From Prauserella marina (GTDB lineage Bacteria > Actinomycetota > Actinomycetes > Mycobacteriales > Pseudonocardiaceae): a DNA stretch of 64,000 nt. The DNA lies in NCBI RefSeq assembly GCF_002240355.1, contig NZ_CP016353.1:434001-498000 (forward strand), in the 5' to 3' direction. Both the position numbers and the translations under genes were made by a program. The notes beneath the pieces are model-generated. The model searched no databases. It had not been told where the DNA came from and worked only from the letters and a program-made list of their open reading frames with translations. Every line of letters starts with the position of its first letter. The stretch's first letter is position 1. This document shows positions 34,212-44,115 of the stretch, piece after piece.

Positions 34212-35165
34212 TCAGGCGGCCCTGCGCCGGTAGGCCAGCCCCGCGGCGACGGCTCCGGCGACGGCGCCCGCTCCGAGCACGGAAGGAACGCCGATCTTGG
34301 CCGCCTTGCGGCCGGTGCGGAAGTCGCGGACCTCCCAGCCTCTCGCGCGCGCGACCTCCCGCAGCCCCGAGTCCGGGTTGACGGCGACGGCGGTGCCGAC
34401 GACGGACAGCATCGGCACGTCGTTCTGGGAGTCCGAGTACGCCGTGCACCTGCGCAGGTTCAGTCCCTCGCGAGCGGCGAGCGCGCGCACCGCGTGTGCT
34501 TTGGCCCTCCCGTGCAGCAGGTCGCCGACGAGCCTTCCGGTGTACACGCCGTCGACGTTCTCGGCGACGGTGCCGAGCGCTCCGGTGAGCCCGAGCCTTC
34601 GCGCGATGATGGCGGCGAGTTCGACCGGGGTCGCGGTGACCAGCCACACCCGCTGTCCGGCGTCGAGATGCATCTGGGCGAGCGCCCTCGTGCCTGCCCA
34701 GATCTTGTCGGCCATCAGCTCGTCGTAGATCTCTTCGCCGACGTCGACCATCTCCTCGACCGACCGTCCGGCCACAAAGGACAGCGCGGCTTCGCGGTTG
34801 GTCTGGATCCCGTCGTGGTTTTCCCTTCCACCGATCCGGAACTTCACCTGTTGCCACGCGAACCCGGCGAGGTCGGAGCTGGTGAAGTACTTCCTGGCCG
34901 CGAGTCCCCTCGCGAAGTGGAAGATCGAGGCGCCCATCATCATCGTGTTGTCGACATCGAAGAAGGCGGCCGCCGTCAGATCAGGTGGCGCGGGGGGAGG
35001 CGCCTTGTCTGCGGGTGGCTCCGGCCCCTCGACGGTCGCGACCTGTTCGAGAGTGGCCACCTGCGCGGCTTCCATCGCCACGGCGGCGTCGGCGGACGCC
35101 TGACCGGCCAGCGCGGCGCGCCGCTCGCGTTCCTGCCCCTTACCGCGGCTCCGCCACAGTGACAC
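34212..35165 (-). CDS. HAD-IB family hydrolase (SerB1-like phosphatase)
   Basis: A 317-aa HAD phosphatase with the nucleophile motif [11 protein letters not shown], motif II threonine in [10 protein letters not shown], the motif III lysine near HGRAKAHAV and motif [13 protein letters not shown]. It sits where Rv0505c (serB1) does. About 75 residues precede the HAD domain and are Ala/Pro-rich; a C-terminal hydrophobic segment ([15 protein letters not shown]) could anchor it in the membrane. I chose the GTG at 35165 for GGAGG 8 bases upstream. The substrate may be phosphoserine or a lipid phosphate. Confidence 0.83.
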   Translation of the reverse strand: MSLWRSRGKGQERERRAALAGQASADAAVAMEAAQVATLEQVATVEGPEPPADKAPPPAPPDLTAAAFFDVDNTMMMGASIFHFARGLAARKYFTSSDLAGFAWQQVKFRIGGRENHDGIQTNREAALSFVAGRSVEEMVDVGEEIYDELMADKIWAGTRALAQMHLDAGQRVWLVTATPVELAAIIARRLGLTGALGTVAENVDGVYTGRLVGDLLHGRAKAHAVRALAAREGLNLRRCTAYSDSQNDVPMLSVVGTAVAVNPDSGLREVARARGWEVRDFRTGRKAAKIGVPSVLGAGAVAGAVAAGLAYRRRAA

Positions 35166-35241
35166 GCACACCGCCTCCACGTCCTGATTTTGCTTCGGTG
35201 CTGGTGGACAGCGTATCGAGAATACCGCCGACACCGGCGGG

Positions 35242-36306
35242 CTATCCGATGCTCACCTCAGGCAACCCCGGTAACAGGGGCGGGATGGTCAGCAAGGGGG
35301 CCGCTTCCGGGGCCGAATCGGGCAGCCGGGGAAGCGGTGTCGCGGAGATCGGTGCAGGCAGAGCGTGTGGTGTGGGTGAAGTCGCCCGCTCTCCGAGTGT
35401 GGGGACGGTCGCCGTCGGTGCCGGGGTCGGCAGGCTGACGGGACGGGCCCGCGGAGGGTCCTCACCGTCCGTGTCGATCTCGCTGAGCGGGTCCTCGTCC
35501 GGCTCCGGAACGGGGGCGATGCCGTCGGGCGGTGGTGCGCAGGCTCCTGCCGCGGGCAGCGCGCCCAGCTCGTCGTGCTCGCCGGAGGTGATCTGGTAGC
35601 AGTTCATGCGCGCGATGAGCGCTTCCGCGCGCTGTTCGATCCGGACGAGCAACGACGAAGGTTCCTCCGGCTCCGCTGTGCTTGTCGTGCCGAGCGAGGG
35701 ACCGAGCGAGGCCAGCCTCGCGGTCTGATCGGCAGCCCACGACCGCAGTACGCCGAGCAGGCGACCGTCGGAGCTGGTGGCCAGCGTGACCAGCGGGGCG
35801 ACCCCCGCCTTGGTCTGGTTCGCGAAGTCGGAGAGGCCCCGTGCGACGTCGGCGGGGTCGGCTGGTCCTTGCCTTGCCATGGCCGACAGCTCGTCAAGCC
35901 GCTTCGCCGCGAATTCGAGGTGTTTGGTCGCCTTGGCTTCCTCGTCGAAGGTCAACCCGATGACGGCCGTTTCTCCCGCTCGTTTCAGGTGGTACAGCGG
36001 ATCGCCGGGTACCGCGTCCTCGGAGAGCAGCAGCCCGAGCCCCGTCGCGGCGACGACGAGCGCGATCCCGGCGGCGACCACGGGATACGGGCCGCGACGG
36101 CGGCGCGGAGCCGACGCCTCGCGCGTGACGCGCTCCGCGATGCGGGTCCTGACCCGCTCGTCGAGCGGATTCGGATCGCCGAGTCCGCGCAGGGCCGCGA
36201 CGACGGCGAGTTCGTCGCCGAACTCACGGCGGTCACCGTCGTCGAGCGCGCGAGCGAACCGTTCGTGCTCGTCGCGCCGCGCGGGTGACCATCGAGGCAA
36301 TCTCAC
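35242..36306 (-). CDS. DUF5667-type membrane protein, candidate anti-sigma factor (RsbN-like)
   Basis: A 354-aa single-pass protein. The N-terminal cytoplasmic part (1-70) has [20 protein letters not shown] and a basic stretch RRRRGPY; a membrane helix [19 protein letters not shown] follows (about 75-95). The outside domain begins with [13 protein letters not shown], the mark of DUF5667, and ends in a long Pro/Thr-rich tail. It lies 78 bp downstream of a BldN-like sigma gene, the arrangement of Streptomyces bldN-rsbN, so it probably holds that sigma factor at the membrane. Confidence 0.72.
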   Translation of the reverse strand: MRLPRWSPARRDEHERFARALDDGDRREFGDELAVVAALRGLGDPNPLDERVRTRIAERVTREASAPRRRRGPYPVVAAGIALVVAATGLGLLLSEDAVPGDPLYHLKRAGETAVIGLTFDEEAKATKHLEFAAKRLDELSAMARQGPADPADVARGLSDFANQTKAGVAPLVTLATSSDGRLLGVLRSWAADQTARLASLGPSLGTTSTAEPEEPSSLLVRIEQRAEALIARMNCYQITSGEHDELGALPAAGACAPPPDGIAPVPEPDEDPLSEIDTDGEDPPRARPVSLPTPAPTATVPTLGERATSPTPHALPAPISATPLPRLPDSAPEAAPLLTIPPLLPGLPEVSIG

Positions 36307-36384
36307 GCGTCGACCCGCCTTCAGGCATCCGTGCCGGAATCCTTCGCAAGGGCAACGACAGGGAGCGGCCGAGGGTTACGGGGA

Positions 36385-37092
36385 TCAGCGCAGTCCACTC
36401 GGGAGCAGTTTCGCGAGCCTGCGGACGGCCCGGTGCTGGAGTGCCTTCACCGCGCCCTCGTTGCGTTGCATGATCGCGGCCGTCTCCGAGACGGAAAAAC
36501 CCTGGATGAACCGCAGGATGACGCATTCGCGCTGGTCGTCACCGAGGTCGGCGATGCAGCGCAGCAGTTCGTCGTTGGTGGTCTTGCTGATCACCTGCTG
36601 CTCGGGGCCCTGTGGCGCGCTCGGGGTGCCTCCGCCAAAAGGGGGCGCTCCTGATTCGGAGACCTCGTCGGTGACGATCTCCAGCCGGAACCTGCTCGAT
36701 TTCACGTGGTCGAAGACGAGGTTGCGGGCGATGGTCGTGAACCACGCGCCGACGTCGCGGCCCTGGTAGGAGATCGAGGTGATCCTGCGCAGCGCTCTCA
36801 GGAAGGTCTCGCTGGTGACGTCTTCCGCGAGATGCCGGTCGCCGACCCTGAGCAGTACGTACCGGAAGACCCAGTCGACGTAGCGGTCGTAGAGCTTGCC
36901 GAAGGCCGCGGTGTCACCACGCTGGGCCGCGTGGACGAGTTCCCAGTTCTCGGCGACGGCGGCTTCGGCGGCCGAGTCGATTTCCTGGTGAGTGTCGGTG
37001 TTCTCGAAGGGGGCCGCCGCCTCGATCGCACGATCGGCTTTTCGGCGCCGCGCGGGTGCTGGACCAGCCGCGACAGCGATCGGCATGCTCAC
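36385..37092 (-). CDS. ECF sigma factor, BldN-like
   Basis: A 235-aa extracytoplasmic-function sigma factor with a longer N-terminus than usual (about 60 residues before region 2). Region 2 is YDRYVDWVFRYVLLRVGDRH followed by AEDVTSETFLRALRR; region 4 is DQRECVILRFIQGFSVSETA, then RNEGAVKALQHRAVRRL. The long N-terminal extension and a following RsbN-like gene point to the sigma-BldN group controlling aerial development. The GTG start has GGAGGAGGT 8 bases upstream. Confidence 0.82.
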   Translation of the reverse strand: MSMPIAVAAGPAPARRRKADRAIEAAAPFENTDTHQEIDSAAEAAVAENWELVHAAQRGDTAAFGKLYDRYVDWVFRYVLLRVGDRHLAEDVTSETFLRALRRITSISYQGRDVGAWFTTIARNLVFDHVKSSRFRLEIVTDEVSESGAPPFGGGTPSAPQGPEQQVISKTTNDELLRCIADLGDDQRECVILRFIQGFSVSETAAIMQRNEGAVKALQHRAVRRLAKLLPSGLR

Positions 37093-37198
37093 CGGCTTGC
37101 ACCTCCTCCGGGCCCGTTCCCGAACTACGAGTGATCATCGCCACTACGTCGCTTGAGGAGCATACGCGTTGTTACCGCAAAGTAGGTAGTGGTGTCTC

Positions 37199-37218
37199 AT
37201 TGCGAATGATTGCGAATG
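37199..37218. repeat. 10-bp direct repeat in the sigma/acyl-CoA synthetase divergent region
   Basis: ATTGCGAATG occurs twice head to tail without spacer, in the 200-bp divergent region between the sigma factor and the synthetase. It lies about 107 bp upstream of the sigma factor start. BldC-type proteins bind head-to-tail to such 9-10 bp direct repeats, so it is a possible operator, inferred only from shape. Confidence 0.35.
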
Positions 37219-37292
37219 GGAGACGGCGGTGAATCCTCGCGATGACGGCACTCGCTGCTGGCAGACTGGCGCGAGAGCGAAAGGGGCCGGTT

Positions 37293-38837
37293 GTGCAAGG
37301 GGAAACCAGCGAGGCCGCCAGAGACAGCGAAACCGACAGCGCGGGCAACGTCGCCGACCTTGTCGCCGCCGCGGCAGCGAAACGGGGCGAGGCGACGGCC
37401 CTTTTCGACACGGGAACCCAGGTGGCGGTGACGTGGGCCGAGGTCGACGCGGCCGTCGACGCGCAAGCGCACCGGCTCGTCGCGGCCGGTCTTGAGCGGG
37501 GAGACAGGGTCGCGTTACGCCTTCCGACCTCGCCCGCGTTCGCGGTCTGGTTCTTCGCGATCGTCAGGGCGGGCGGCGTCGCCGTGCTGCTCTCTCCACA
37601 GGCGCCGTCGGCGGAACTCGCCCCGATCGTCGAGGACAGCGGTGCGAAACTGCTCGTCGCCGCCGATCCAGGAGTTCTCGCCGAGGGAAGGACCGCGCTC
37701 GACGCCACCCTTGAATCCTCGACCGAACCCGGGAGCTTTCGCGCCATCGGCGACGGCGAGGACCTTGCCGCGCTCTGCTACACGGCCGGAACGACGGGAC
37801 CAGCTCGTGGGGTGATGCTGTCTCACAGGGCCCTGCTCGCCAACGTCGCGCAGATCAGGCGGCTCAGGCCCGTGGTCACCGAGCCCTCGGACAGGGTGTT
37901 CATCGCCATCCCCGTTCACCACATCTACGGGCTGGGGCCAGGGCTGTTGCAGGTCGCGGCGGCCGGCGCGACGGCTGTGCTCGCGCAGCGGTTCGACGCG
38001 CGGCAGGCACTCGCCGACTGTGCGGAGCAGCGGGTCACCGTCGTCGTCGGCGTGCCGACGATGTACTCCGAGTTCGCGGCGCTGCCTCCCGACGAGGTCG
38101 GCGAGGGGCTGTCCACGGCGAGGCTGCTCATCTCGGGTGCCGCTCCGCTGCACCCGAAGGTGCTCGCGGCGGTGCGTGGTGCGACCGGGCTGTCCGTCTT
38201 CGAGGGCTACGGACTTACCGAGGCCGCCCCAGTCGTCACGTCGACTCTGCTCACCGGATACGCGAAACCCGGTTCCGTCGGCAGGCCGCTTCCGGGGATC
38301 GAGCTGCGGCTCGTCGACAGCGACGGCGCTCCGGAGGGCGTCCCGCTCGACCCCGAGGACCCTTCGGACAGCTTCCCCGACGAGAAGGGCGGCACCGGCC
38401 TCGTCGCGGTGCGCGGCGCCAACCTGTTCTCCGGGTACTGGCCCGATGGCGCGCGGGGCCCCGACGAGCAGGGCTGGTTCCGGACCGGCGACGTCGGCTA
38501 CCTCGACCTCGACGGCGACCTTCACCTCGTCGACAGGGCCAACGACCTGATCATCGTCAACGGGTTCAACGTGTTCCCGCACGAGGTCGAGGACGTCATC
38601 GCGGAACTGGAGGGAGTGGCCGAGGTCGCCGTCGTCGGTGTGCTCGACGAGCGCAGTGGTGAGGCGGTCAAGGCGGTCGTCGTTCCGGCGGAGGGCGCGG
38701 AGCTTTCCGAGCAGCAGGTCATCGACCTGTGCGCGGCGAGGCTCGCCGCCTACAAGGTTCCCGGAACGGTCGAGTTCGCGCGGCACCTCCCGCATTCGGT
38801 GACCGGGAAACTGCGGAGGGCCAAGCTGCGGGGATGA
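37293..38837 (+). CDS. Acyl-CoA synthetase / AMP-dependent ligase
   Basis: A 514-aa adenylating enzyme. The P-loop-like motif is CYTAGTTGPARGV, followed by IPVHHIYGLGPG, EGYGLTEAAPVV, GWFRTGDVGYLDLDGDLHLV and the C-terminal lysine region VTGKLRRAKL, all complete. It probably activates a medium- or long-chain fatty acid. I chose the GTG at 37293 because AAAGGGG lies just upstream; an ATG at 37242 would add a basic 17 residues. The glutaredoxin gene follows 7 bp later. Confidence 0.85.
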   Translation: MQGETSEAARDSETDSAGNVADLVAAAAAKRGEATALFDTGTQVAVTWAEVDAAVDAQAHRLVAAGLERGDRVALRLPTSPAFAVWFFAIVRAGGVAVLLSPQAPSAELAPIVEDSGAKLLVAADPGVLAEGRTALDATLESSTEPGSFRAIGDGEDLAALCYTAGTTGPARGVMLSHRALLANVAQIRRLRPVVTEPSDRVFIAIPVHHIYGLGPGLLQVAAAGATAVLAQRFDARQALADCAEQRVTVVVGVPTMYSEFAALPPDEVGEGLSTARLLISGAAPLHPKVLAAVRGATGLSVFEGYGLTEAAPVVTSTLLTGYAKPGSVGRPLPGIELRLVDSDGAPEGVPLDPEDPSDSFPDEKGGTGLVAVRGANLFSGYWPDGARGPDEQGWFRTGDVGYLDLDGDLHLVDRANDLIIVNGFNVFPHEVEDVIAELEGVAEVAVVGVLDERSGEAVKAVVVPAEGAELSEQQVIDLCAARLAAYKVPGTVEFARHLPHSVTGKLRRAKLRG

Positions 38838-38844
38838 TGGCGGC

Positions 38845-39081
38845 ATGGCTCATCAGGTGACCGTGATGACGAGGAACGGATGCTCCTCGTGTGTGAAGGC
38901 GGAGCAGGACGTCGAGCGGATCTGCGGTGAGCTCGGCGTGCCGTGGACGACCGCCGACGTCGACTCCGATCCGGAGTGGAGGGCGGAGTACGGCGATCGC
39001 GTTCCCGTCATCCTCGTCGACGACGCCGAGCACGGGTACTGGTCGGTCGACGAGCAGCGCCTGAGGGCCGCCCTGTCGTAA
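38845..39081 (+). CDS. Glutaredoxin-like protein
   Basis: A 78-aa thioredoxin-fold protein of the glutaredoxin family (DUF836-like, Rv0508 position). It starts MAHQVTVMTRNGCSSCVKAE, giving a redox motif C-S-S-C, followed by the cis-proline RVPVILVDD. It may use mycothiol instead of glutathione. It lies in one likely operon with the upstream acyl-CoA synthetase. Confidence 0.88.
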   Translation: MAHQVTVMTRNGCSSCVKAEQDVERICGELGVPWTTADVDSDPEWRAEYGDRVPVILVDDAEHGYWSVDEQRLRAALS

Positions 39082-39138
39082 GCCATTCGTAAGCGGAATC
39101 GGGGAGCCATCGGGGTCCCGTGGGCCGACGATGGGGTG

Positions 39139-40701
39139 ATGAACGATCCCGCGCCCTTCATCAGGGGCAGGACGGACGGGCCGCTTTCGAAACCGGTCGC
39201 CGCGCTGACCGGTTTGCTCGGGCTGGCCGCCGCGCTGGGCGCGGGCCATTTCGTCGCCGCGTTCGTCGGTGTCGGCGCCTCGCCGTTTCTCGCCGTCGGC
39301 AATTCCGCCGTCGACCTGACGCCGACCTGGCTCAAGGACTGGGCCGCGAGCACCTTCGGCACCGCTGACAAGGCGGTGCTGCTCGCGGGGATGGCCGTCG
39401 TTCTCGTACTGGTCGCGATCGGAGCGGGGCTCGCCTCACGGCGAAGCCCGCTCCCCGGTTCCGCCGTGATCGTGGTGTTCGGCCTCACCGGTTGTGCCGC
39501 CGTCTTCACCAGGCCCGATCTCGGTCAGCTCGCGCTCTTGGCGCCGGTCGTGAGCCTGCTCGCCGGTCTGCTGGTGTTCAGGAAGGCGCACGCGCTCGCT
39601 TCGCGGGCGGAGCCCACACCGGCCGAGGGCCGCAGGCGTTTCCTGCTCGGAGCGGGCGGGTTCGCCGTCGCCGCGGGCTCGCTCGGACTCGTGGGCCAAC
39701 TCGTCGGTGGGTCGAGGGACGCGGCGAGGTCGAGGGCGGCGATCGGCAGGCTGACCCCCGCGACGAAGGCGCCGCCCATTCCGGCGGGCGCCGACTTCGC
39801 GAAGCTGGGAACACCGTCGTTCATCACCCCGAACGCCGATTTCTACCGCATCGACACGGCTTTGGTCGTGCCTCAGGTCACCGCCGAGGAATGGCGCCTG
39901 CGGGTGCACGGCATGGTCGGAAGGGAGATCAGCCTCGGCTACCAGGACATCCTCGACCGCCCGCTCGTCGAGCGGACCATCACGATGTGCTGCGTTTCCA
40001 ACGAGGTCGGCGGTCCCTACATCTCGACGGCGAACTTCATCGGCATCGACCTCGCCGAACTGCTGACCGAGGCGGGCGTGCGGCGCGGCGCCGAACAACT
40101 TTTCTCGACCAGTTCCGACGGCTGGACCTGCGGTACCCCCGTGGAGGACGTGCTCGATCCCGCGCGAGGCGCGCTGCTCGCGATCGGGATGAACGGGGAG
40201 CCGCTTCCGCTTGAGCACGGGTTTCCGGCGCGGCTCGTCGTGCCGGGGCTCTACGGCTACGTTTCGGGAACCAAGTGGGTCACCGACCTCGAACTCACCA
40301 CGTGGGCCGCGCGCACGGCGTACTGGTTCGAAAGGGGCTGGGGCACGCGGGGACCGGTCAAGACCCAGTCGCGCATCGACTCGCCGGCCGGGTTCGGCAC
40401 GGTCACCACGAAGGGCGGCGCTTTCGTCGCGGCGGGAATCGCGTGGGCTCAGTTCACCGGTATCGCCAAGGTCGAGGTGAGCCTCGACGACGGACCGTGG
40501 ACCGAAGCCGAATTGTCCACAGTGGTCAATGACGATTCGTGGCGCATGTGGCAGGTGAAACTGGAGGTGCCGCGCTCCGGCTCACACCGGCTTGCGTGCA
40601 GGGCGACCGACAAGTCCGGCTATACGCAGACCGCGCGGCGAGCCGGTGTCCTTCCCGACGGTGCGACCGGATGGCACACCGTCGAATTCACCACCGTCTG
40701 A
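39139..40701 (+). CDS. Membrane molybdopterin-dependent oxidoreductase (sulfite oxidase family)
   Basis: A 520-aa protein with about five N-terminal membrane helices (to residue 190), including a helix after the RRR of EGRRRFLLGAGGFAVA, and a periplasmic molybdopterin domain. The cofactor cysteine is probably in ITMCCVSNEVGG, and the domain also shows STSSDGWTCGTP and LVVPGLYGYVSGTKWVT. The C-terminal 110 residues form the dimerisation-type Ig domain (SLDDGPWTEAELS). The physiological substrate is unknown; sulfite or methionine-sulfoxide chemistry are family possibilities. The ATG is preferred over a GTG three bases earlier. Confidence 0.88.
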   Translation: MNDPAPFIRGRTDGPLSKPVAALTGLLGLAAALGAGHFVAAFVGVGASPFLAVGNSAVDLTPTWLKDWAASTFGTADKAVLLAGMAVVLVLVAIGAGLASRRSPLPGSAVIVVFGLTGCAAVFTRPDLGQLALLAPVVSLLAGLLVFRKAHALASRAEPTPAEGRRRFLLGAGGFAVAAGSLGLVGQLVGGSRDAARSRAAIGRLTPATKAPPIPAGADFAKLGTPSFITPNADFYRIDTALVVPQVTAEEWRLRVHGMVGREISLGYQDILDRPLVERTITMCCVSNEVGGPYISTANFIGIDLAELLTEAGVRRGAEQLFSTSSDGWTCGTPVEDVLDPARGALLAIGMNGEPLPLEHGFPARLVVPGLYGYVSGTKWVTDLELTTWAARTAYWFERGWGTRGPVKTQSRIDSPAGFGTVTTKGGAFVAAGIAWAQFTGIAKVEVSLDDGPWTEAELSTVVNDDSWRMWQVKLEVPRSGSHRLACRATDKSGYTQTARRAGVLPDGATGWHTVEFTTV

Positions 40702-40772
40702 CTGGCCTCGCGACGTGACACCGTGTCAGAAACAGCGGAATGTGTCGCACGTCAACCCCTTAACCAGCCGCT

Positions 40773-40790
40773 TTGTGCCTGCGTTCACAA
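40773..40790. promoter_or_regulatory. Rex operator (ROP) upstream of rex-hemACD
   Basis: TTGTG-CCTGCGTT-CACAA matches the Rex consensus TTGTG-N8-CACAA exactly. It is 105 bp before the rex start in the 193-bp gap. Rex bound here should repress its own operon when NADH/NAD+ is low and release it when NADH accumulates under poor oxygen supply. Confidence 0.85.
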
Positions 40791-40894
40791 ATGGCTACCG
40801 TATTGCCATCACCGGTTGCGGCGCGGGTATCGAACACCTTCGCGTGCGCCTGGTCAAGGGTTGACAGTAATTTTTCAATGACAGGAGAGCCAGC

Positions 40895-41779
40895 GTGGTG
40901 GCAGAGCGGGGCCGGCGAAGCGGGGCCGGAGCCGCGCAGAAGCGCTCGCGGCCACCGGCGAAAAGTGGTGCGCCCGACGCCGACAACGCACCGACCGCGG
41001 AAATGCCCGCCGTCGTCGCCACCACAGCCACCACACCGGACCCCGAGGTCCGCGCTCGTTCCATCCCCGAGGCAGCCGTCGCCAGGCTCGCCGTCTACCT
41101 GCGCGTTCTCTCCGCCATGGCCGAGCAGGGCGCGACGACGGTGTCCAGCGAGGAACTGTCGACGGCAGCCGGAGTCAACTCGGCGAAGCTGCGCAAGGAC
41201 CTGTCCTATCTCGGTTCCTACGGCACGAGGGGCGTCGGCTACGAGGTCGAAGTGCTCGTCGGGCACATCGAGCGCACGCTCGGTCTCACGCGGCAACACA
41301 AAGTAGCCGTCGCCGGAATCGGTAACCTGGGACATGCGTTGGCGAACTACGGCGGTTTTCCTGGGCGAGGATTTCCGGTCGAAGCCCTTTTCGACATCGA
41401 TCCGGATTTGGTAGGCGTGCCGGTCGGCGGGTTGCCTGTGTCACATCTCGACGATATTCCGAGGGTGTGCACGGAACGGCAGATCTCCATCGGCGTCATC
41501 GCGACTCCGCCCACGGCGGCTCAGTCGGTGTGCGACCGGCTTGTCGCCGGTGGCGTGCAATGCATCCTGAACTTCGCCCCCGTGGTGCTGCAAGTGCCGG
41601 AACATGTCGAGGTGCGAAAGGTCGACTTGGCTGTGGAGCTACAGATCTTGTCCTTCCACGTCGCGAGAAGGGCCGACGACGCCGAACTCGCGGCGAGCGC
41701 CGTCAACGGCAAGCCGGGGAGCGCGAAGGCTCGCAAAGGCAAGGCCGTCGCGGGCAACGGGGCGGTGATTCCGTCGTGA
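40895..41779 (+). CDS. rex: Redox-sensing transcriptional repressor Rex
   Basis: NADH/NAD+ sensor (294 aa). The winged-helix part has [37 protein letters not shown] and [14 protein letters not shown]; the Rossmann part has [16 protein letters not shown] and the C-terminal [20 protein letters not shown]. The protein is longer than most Rex proteins because of about 50 polar residues in front and about 30 basic ones behind. The GTG start follows AGGAGAG. It is coupled to hemA by GTGA, the Streptomyces rex-hemACD arrangement. Confidence 0.96.
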   Translation: MVAERGRRSGAGAAQKRSRPPAKSGAPDADNAPTAEMPAVVATTATTPDPEVRARSIPEAAVARLAVYLRVLSAMAEQGATTVSSEELSTAAGVNSAKLRKDLSYLGSYGTRGVGYEVEVLVGHIERTLGLTRQHKVAVAGIGNLGHALANYGGFPGRGFPVEALFDIDPDLVGVPVGGLPVSHLDDIPRVCTERQISIGVIATPPTAAQSVCDRLVAGGVQCILNFAPVVLQVPEHVEVRKVDLAVELQILSFHVARRADDAELAASAVNGKPGSAKARKGKAVAGNGAVIPS

Positions 41780-43110
41780 GCATCCTGGCGATCGGCCTTT
41801 CCCACCGCACCGCGGACATCCCGACGCTTGAGCGCGCCGCGGTTCCTTCCGCCGAACTCGGCAAGATCCTGCACGAGTTGCAGCAAGCCGAGCACGTCTC
41901 CGAGGTCATGCTTCTCTCGACCTGCAACAGGATCGAGGTCTACGCGGTCGTCGAGACCTTCCACGGTGGGCTCGGCGACATCTCGGAAGTGCTGGCACGA
42001 CAGGCGGGCATGACACCGGCCGAGTTGTACGACAGCCTTTACGTGCACTACGCGGGCGCGGCGATCGAGCACGTGTTCTCCGTCGCGTCCGGCCTCGACT
42101 CGATGGTCGTCGGCGAGACGCAGATTCTCGGCCAGGTAAGGGCTTCCTACGCCACCGCTCGCGAGGCGGGAACCGTCGGAAGGAACCTGCACGAGCTGAT
42201 CCAGACCACACTGCGGGTCGGAAAGCGCGTGCACACCGAGACCGGGCTGGACGCGCTCGGTGCCTCCGTCGTGTCGGAAGCCCTTGCCGCGGCGGGAGAT
42301 CTGGCAGGCAAGCACGCGCTGATCGTCGGCGCGGGTTCGATGGGAGCGCTCGCGGCCTCGCAGCTTCGCAAGTCGGGAATCGGCGGCGTGACCGTCGTCA
42401 ACCGGACGTTCGCGAACGCGGAACGACTCGCGGCTTCGCTTACCGAGCAGGGAGTTTCCGCGGCGGCGATGCCGATGAGCGAGCTGGCCGTCGCCGCAGG
42501 GCGCGCCGACGTCGTCGTGAGCTGCACGGGAGCGAAGGGCGCCGTGCTCACCGCCGAGCACGTCGCGCCGAGGACGACCGAACCGCTGGTGATCTGCGAC
42601 CTCGGGTTGCCGAGGGACGTCGAGTCCGACGTCGCCCGCATCGAAGGGGTCGAGCTGGTCGACCTCGAAACCGTGCGCCGCAGGATGAAAGAGGCAGGCA
42701 GCGGGACGACGGAGAAACAGACCACTCGCGCGGCCGGCATCATCCTCGACGAGGTGCGCGCCTATCTCGCGGGGCAGCGCAGTGCGGCGGTGACGCCGAC
42801 GGTGACCGCGTTGCGCAAGCGGGCGGCCGAGGTCGTCGACAGCGAACTGCTCAGGCTCGACCGGCGGCTGCCCGAGCTCGACGCCACCGTGCGCGAGGAA
42901 CTTGGTCGCACGGTGCACAGGGTCGTCGACAAGCTCCTGCACGCGCCGACGGTGCGCGTCAAACAACTCGCGGGCCAGACCGCGGACACCGACTACGCGA
43001 GTGCGCTGCGCGAGCTGTTCGAGCTCGACCCGCAGGCGCCCAACATCGTGTCCAGCCCTTCGGCTGGCGGTACCAAGCACGAACAGATCGACGGTGAAAC
43101 ACGTGGCTGA
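41776..43110 (+). CDS. hemA: Glutamyl-tRNA reductase
   Basis: First committed step of C5 heme synthesis: NADPH reduction of Glu-tRNA to glutamate-1-semialdehyde. The 444-aa protein has the catalytic cysteine in [13 protein letters not shown], then [17 protein letters not shown], the Rossmann segment [14 protein letters not shown] with [15 protein letters not shown] and a C-terminal dimerisation helix. GTG overlaps the rex TGA. The product feeds HemL at 49.6 kb. Confidence 0.97.
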   Translation: MSILAIGLSHRTADIPTLERAAVPSAELGKILHELQQAEHVSEVMLLSTCNRIEVYAVVETFHGGLGDISEVLARQAGMTPAELYDSLYVHYAGAAIEHVFSVASGLDSMVVGETQILGQVRASYATAREAGTVGRNLHELIQTTLRVGKRVHTETGLDALGASVVSEALAAAGDLAGKHALIVGAGSMGALAASQLRKSGIGGVTVVNRTFANAERLAASLTEQGVSAAAMPMSELAVAAGRADVVVSCTGAKGAVLTAEHVAPRTTEPLVICDLGLPRDVESDVARIEGVELVDLETVRRRMKEAGSGTTEKQTTRAAGIILDEVRAYLAGQRSAAVTPTVTALRKRAAEVVDSELLRLDRRLPELDATVREELGRTVHRVVDKLLHAPTVRVKQLAGQTADTDYASALRELFELDPQAPNIVSSPSAGGTKHEQIDGETRG

Positions 43111-44044
43111 ACGAACCATCAGGATCGGGACCAGAGGCAGCAAGCTGGCGATGGCGCAGACCGGCATCATCGCCAAGCAGCTCACCGATGCGGGACAACG
43201 GGTCGAGATCGTGCCCGTTTCGACTCCAGGCGACAGGTCTATGGCTCCGATCGCGGAGATCGGGGTCGGCGTCTTCACCTCCGCGCTGCGGGAGGCGTTG
43301 CTCGACAAGCAGGTCGACGTCGCCGTGCACTCCTGCAAGGACCTGCCGACGGCGCCCGAGCGCGGCATCTCGCTCGCCGCGGTTCCGGTCAGGGAGGACC
43401 CGAGGGACGCGCTGATCGCGAGGGACGGCCTCACCCTTGGTGAACTGCCTTCCGGCGCGGTCGTCGGGACCGGTTCGCCGCGTCGCATGGCACAGTTGCG
43501 CGCGCTCGGCCTCGGGCTGGAGGTCAGGCCGATCAGGGGCAACATCGACACCAGGATCGGCAAGGTGACCTCGGGCGAACTCGACGCCGTCGTGCTCGCC
43601 CGCGCGGGCCTTTCGAGGGTCGGCAGGCTCGACGTGATCACCGAGACTCTCGACCCCATTCAGATGTTGCCGGCCCCCGCGCAGGGAGCGCTGGCTGTGG
43701 AGACCCGCGTCGACGACGTGGACACCGAACACCTTCTTCAGTCCATTGTGGATGATGAAGCGACCAGGGTCGCGGTGACTGCTGAGCGGGCCATGCTGTC
43801 CGCGCTCGAAGCAGGTTGCAGCGCACCTGTTGGCGCGTTGGCCGAGGTGGTCGAGGACCTGGACGGCGAGGGAGCGGTCATCGAGCGCATCTCGCTGCGC
43901 GGCGTTGCCGCCACCGGAGTCGAAGGTGACTCCGTCAGGATCCTCCGCGCCTCCGCCATCGCGGAGAAGCACGAAGCCGACCAGCTCGGAAGGCTGCTCG
44001 CCGCCGAGTTGCTCGACCTCGGTGCAGGAGCCGTTTCGCGCTGA
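43103..44044 (+). CDS. hemC: Porphobilinogen deaminase (hydroxymethylbilane synthase)
   Basis: Polymerises four porphobilinogens to hydroxymethylbilane. The 313-aa protein begins [18 protein letters not shown], with [34 protein letters not shown], and the dipyrromethane cofactor cysteine in [15 protein letters not shown] chose the GTG at 43103; a GTG three codons earlier is equally possible. The start overlaps the end of hemA by 8 bp. Confidence 0.96.
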   Translation: MAERTIRIGTRGSKLAMAQTGIIAKQLTDAGQRVEIVPVSTPGDRSMAPIAEIGVGVFTSALREALLDKQVDVAVHSCKDLPTAPERGISLAAVPVREDPRDALIARDGLTLGELPSGAVVGTGSPRRMAQLRALGLGLEVRPIRGNIDTRIGKVTSGELDAVVLARAGLSRVGRLDVITETLDPIQMLPAPAQGALAVETRVDDVDTEHLLQSIVDDEATRVAVTAERAMLSALEAGCSAPVGALAEVVEDLDGEGAVIERISLRGVAATGVEGDSVRILRASAIAEKHEADQLGRLLAAELLDLGAGAVSR

Positions 44045-44115
44045 AAGACCGCACGAGAAGAACGAACCTCGGCCGCGTCGTGGTGGGCGGCCGATCAAGA
44101 GGAGAGACGAAGTAG

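Noticed and set aside
41521-43659. A 712-residue minus-strand frame.
   Set aside because: It is antisense to rex, hemA and hemC and has low-complexity composition with no family motif.
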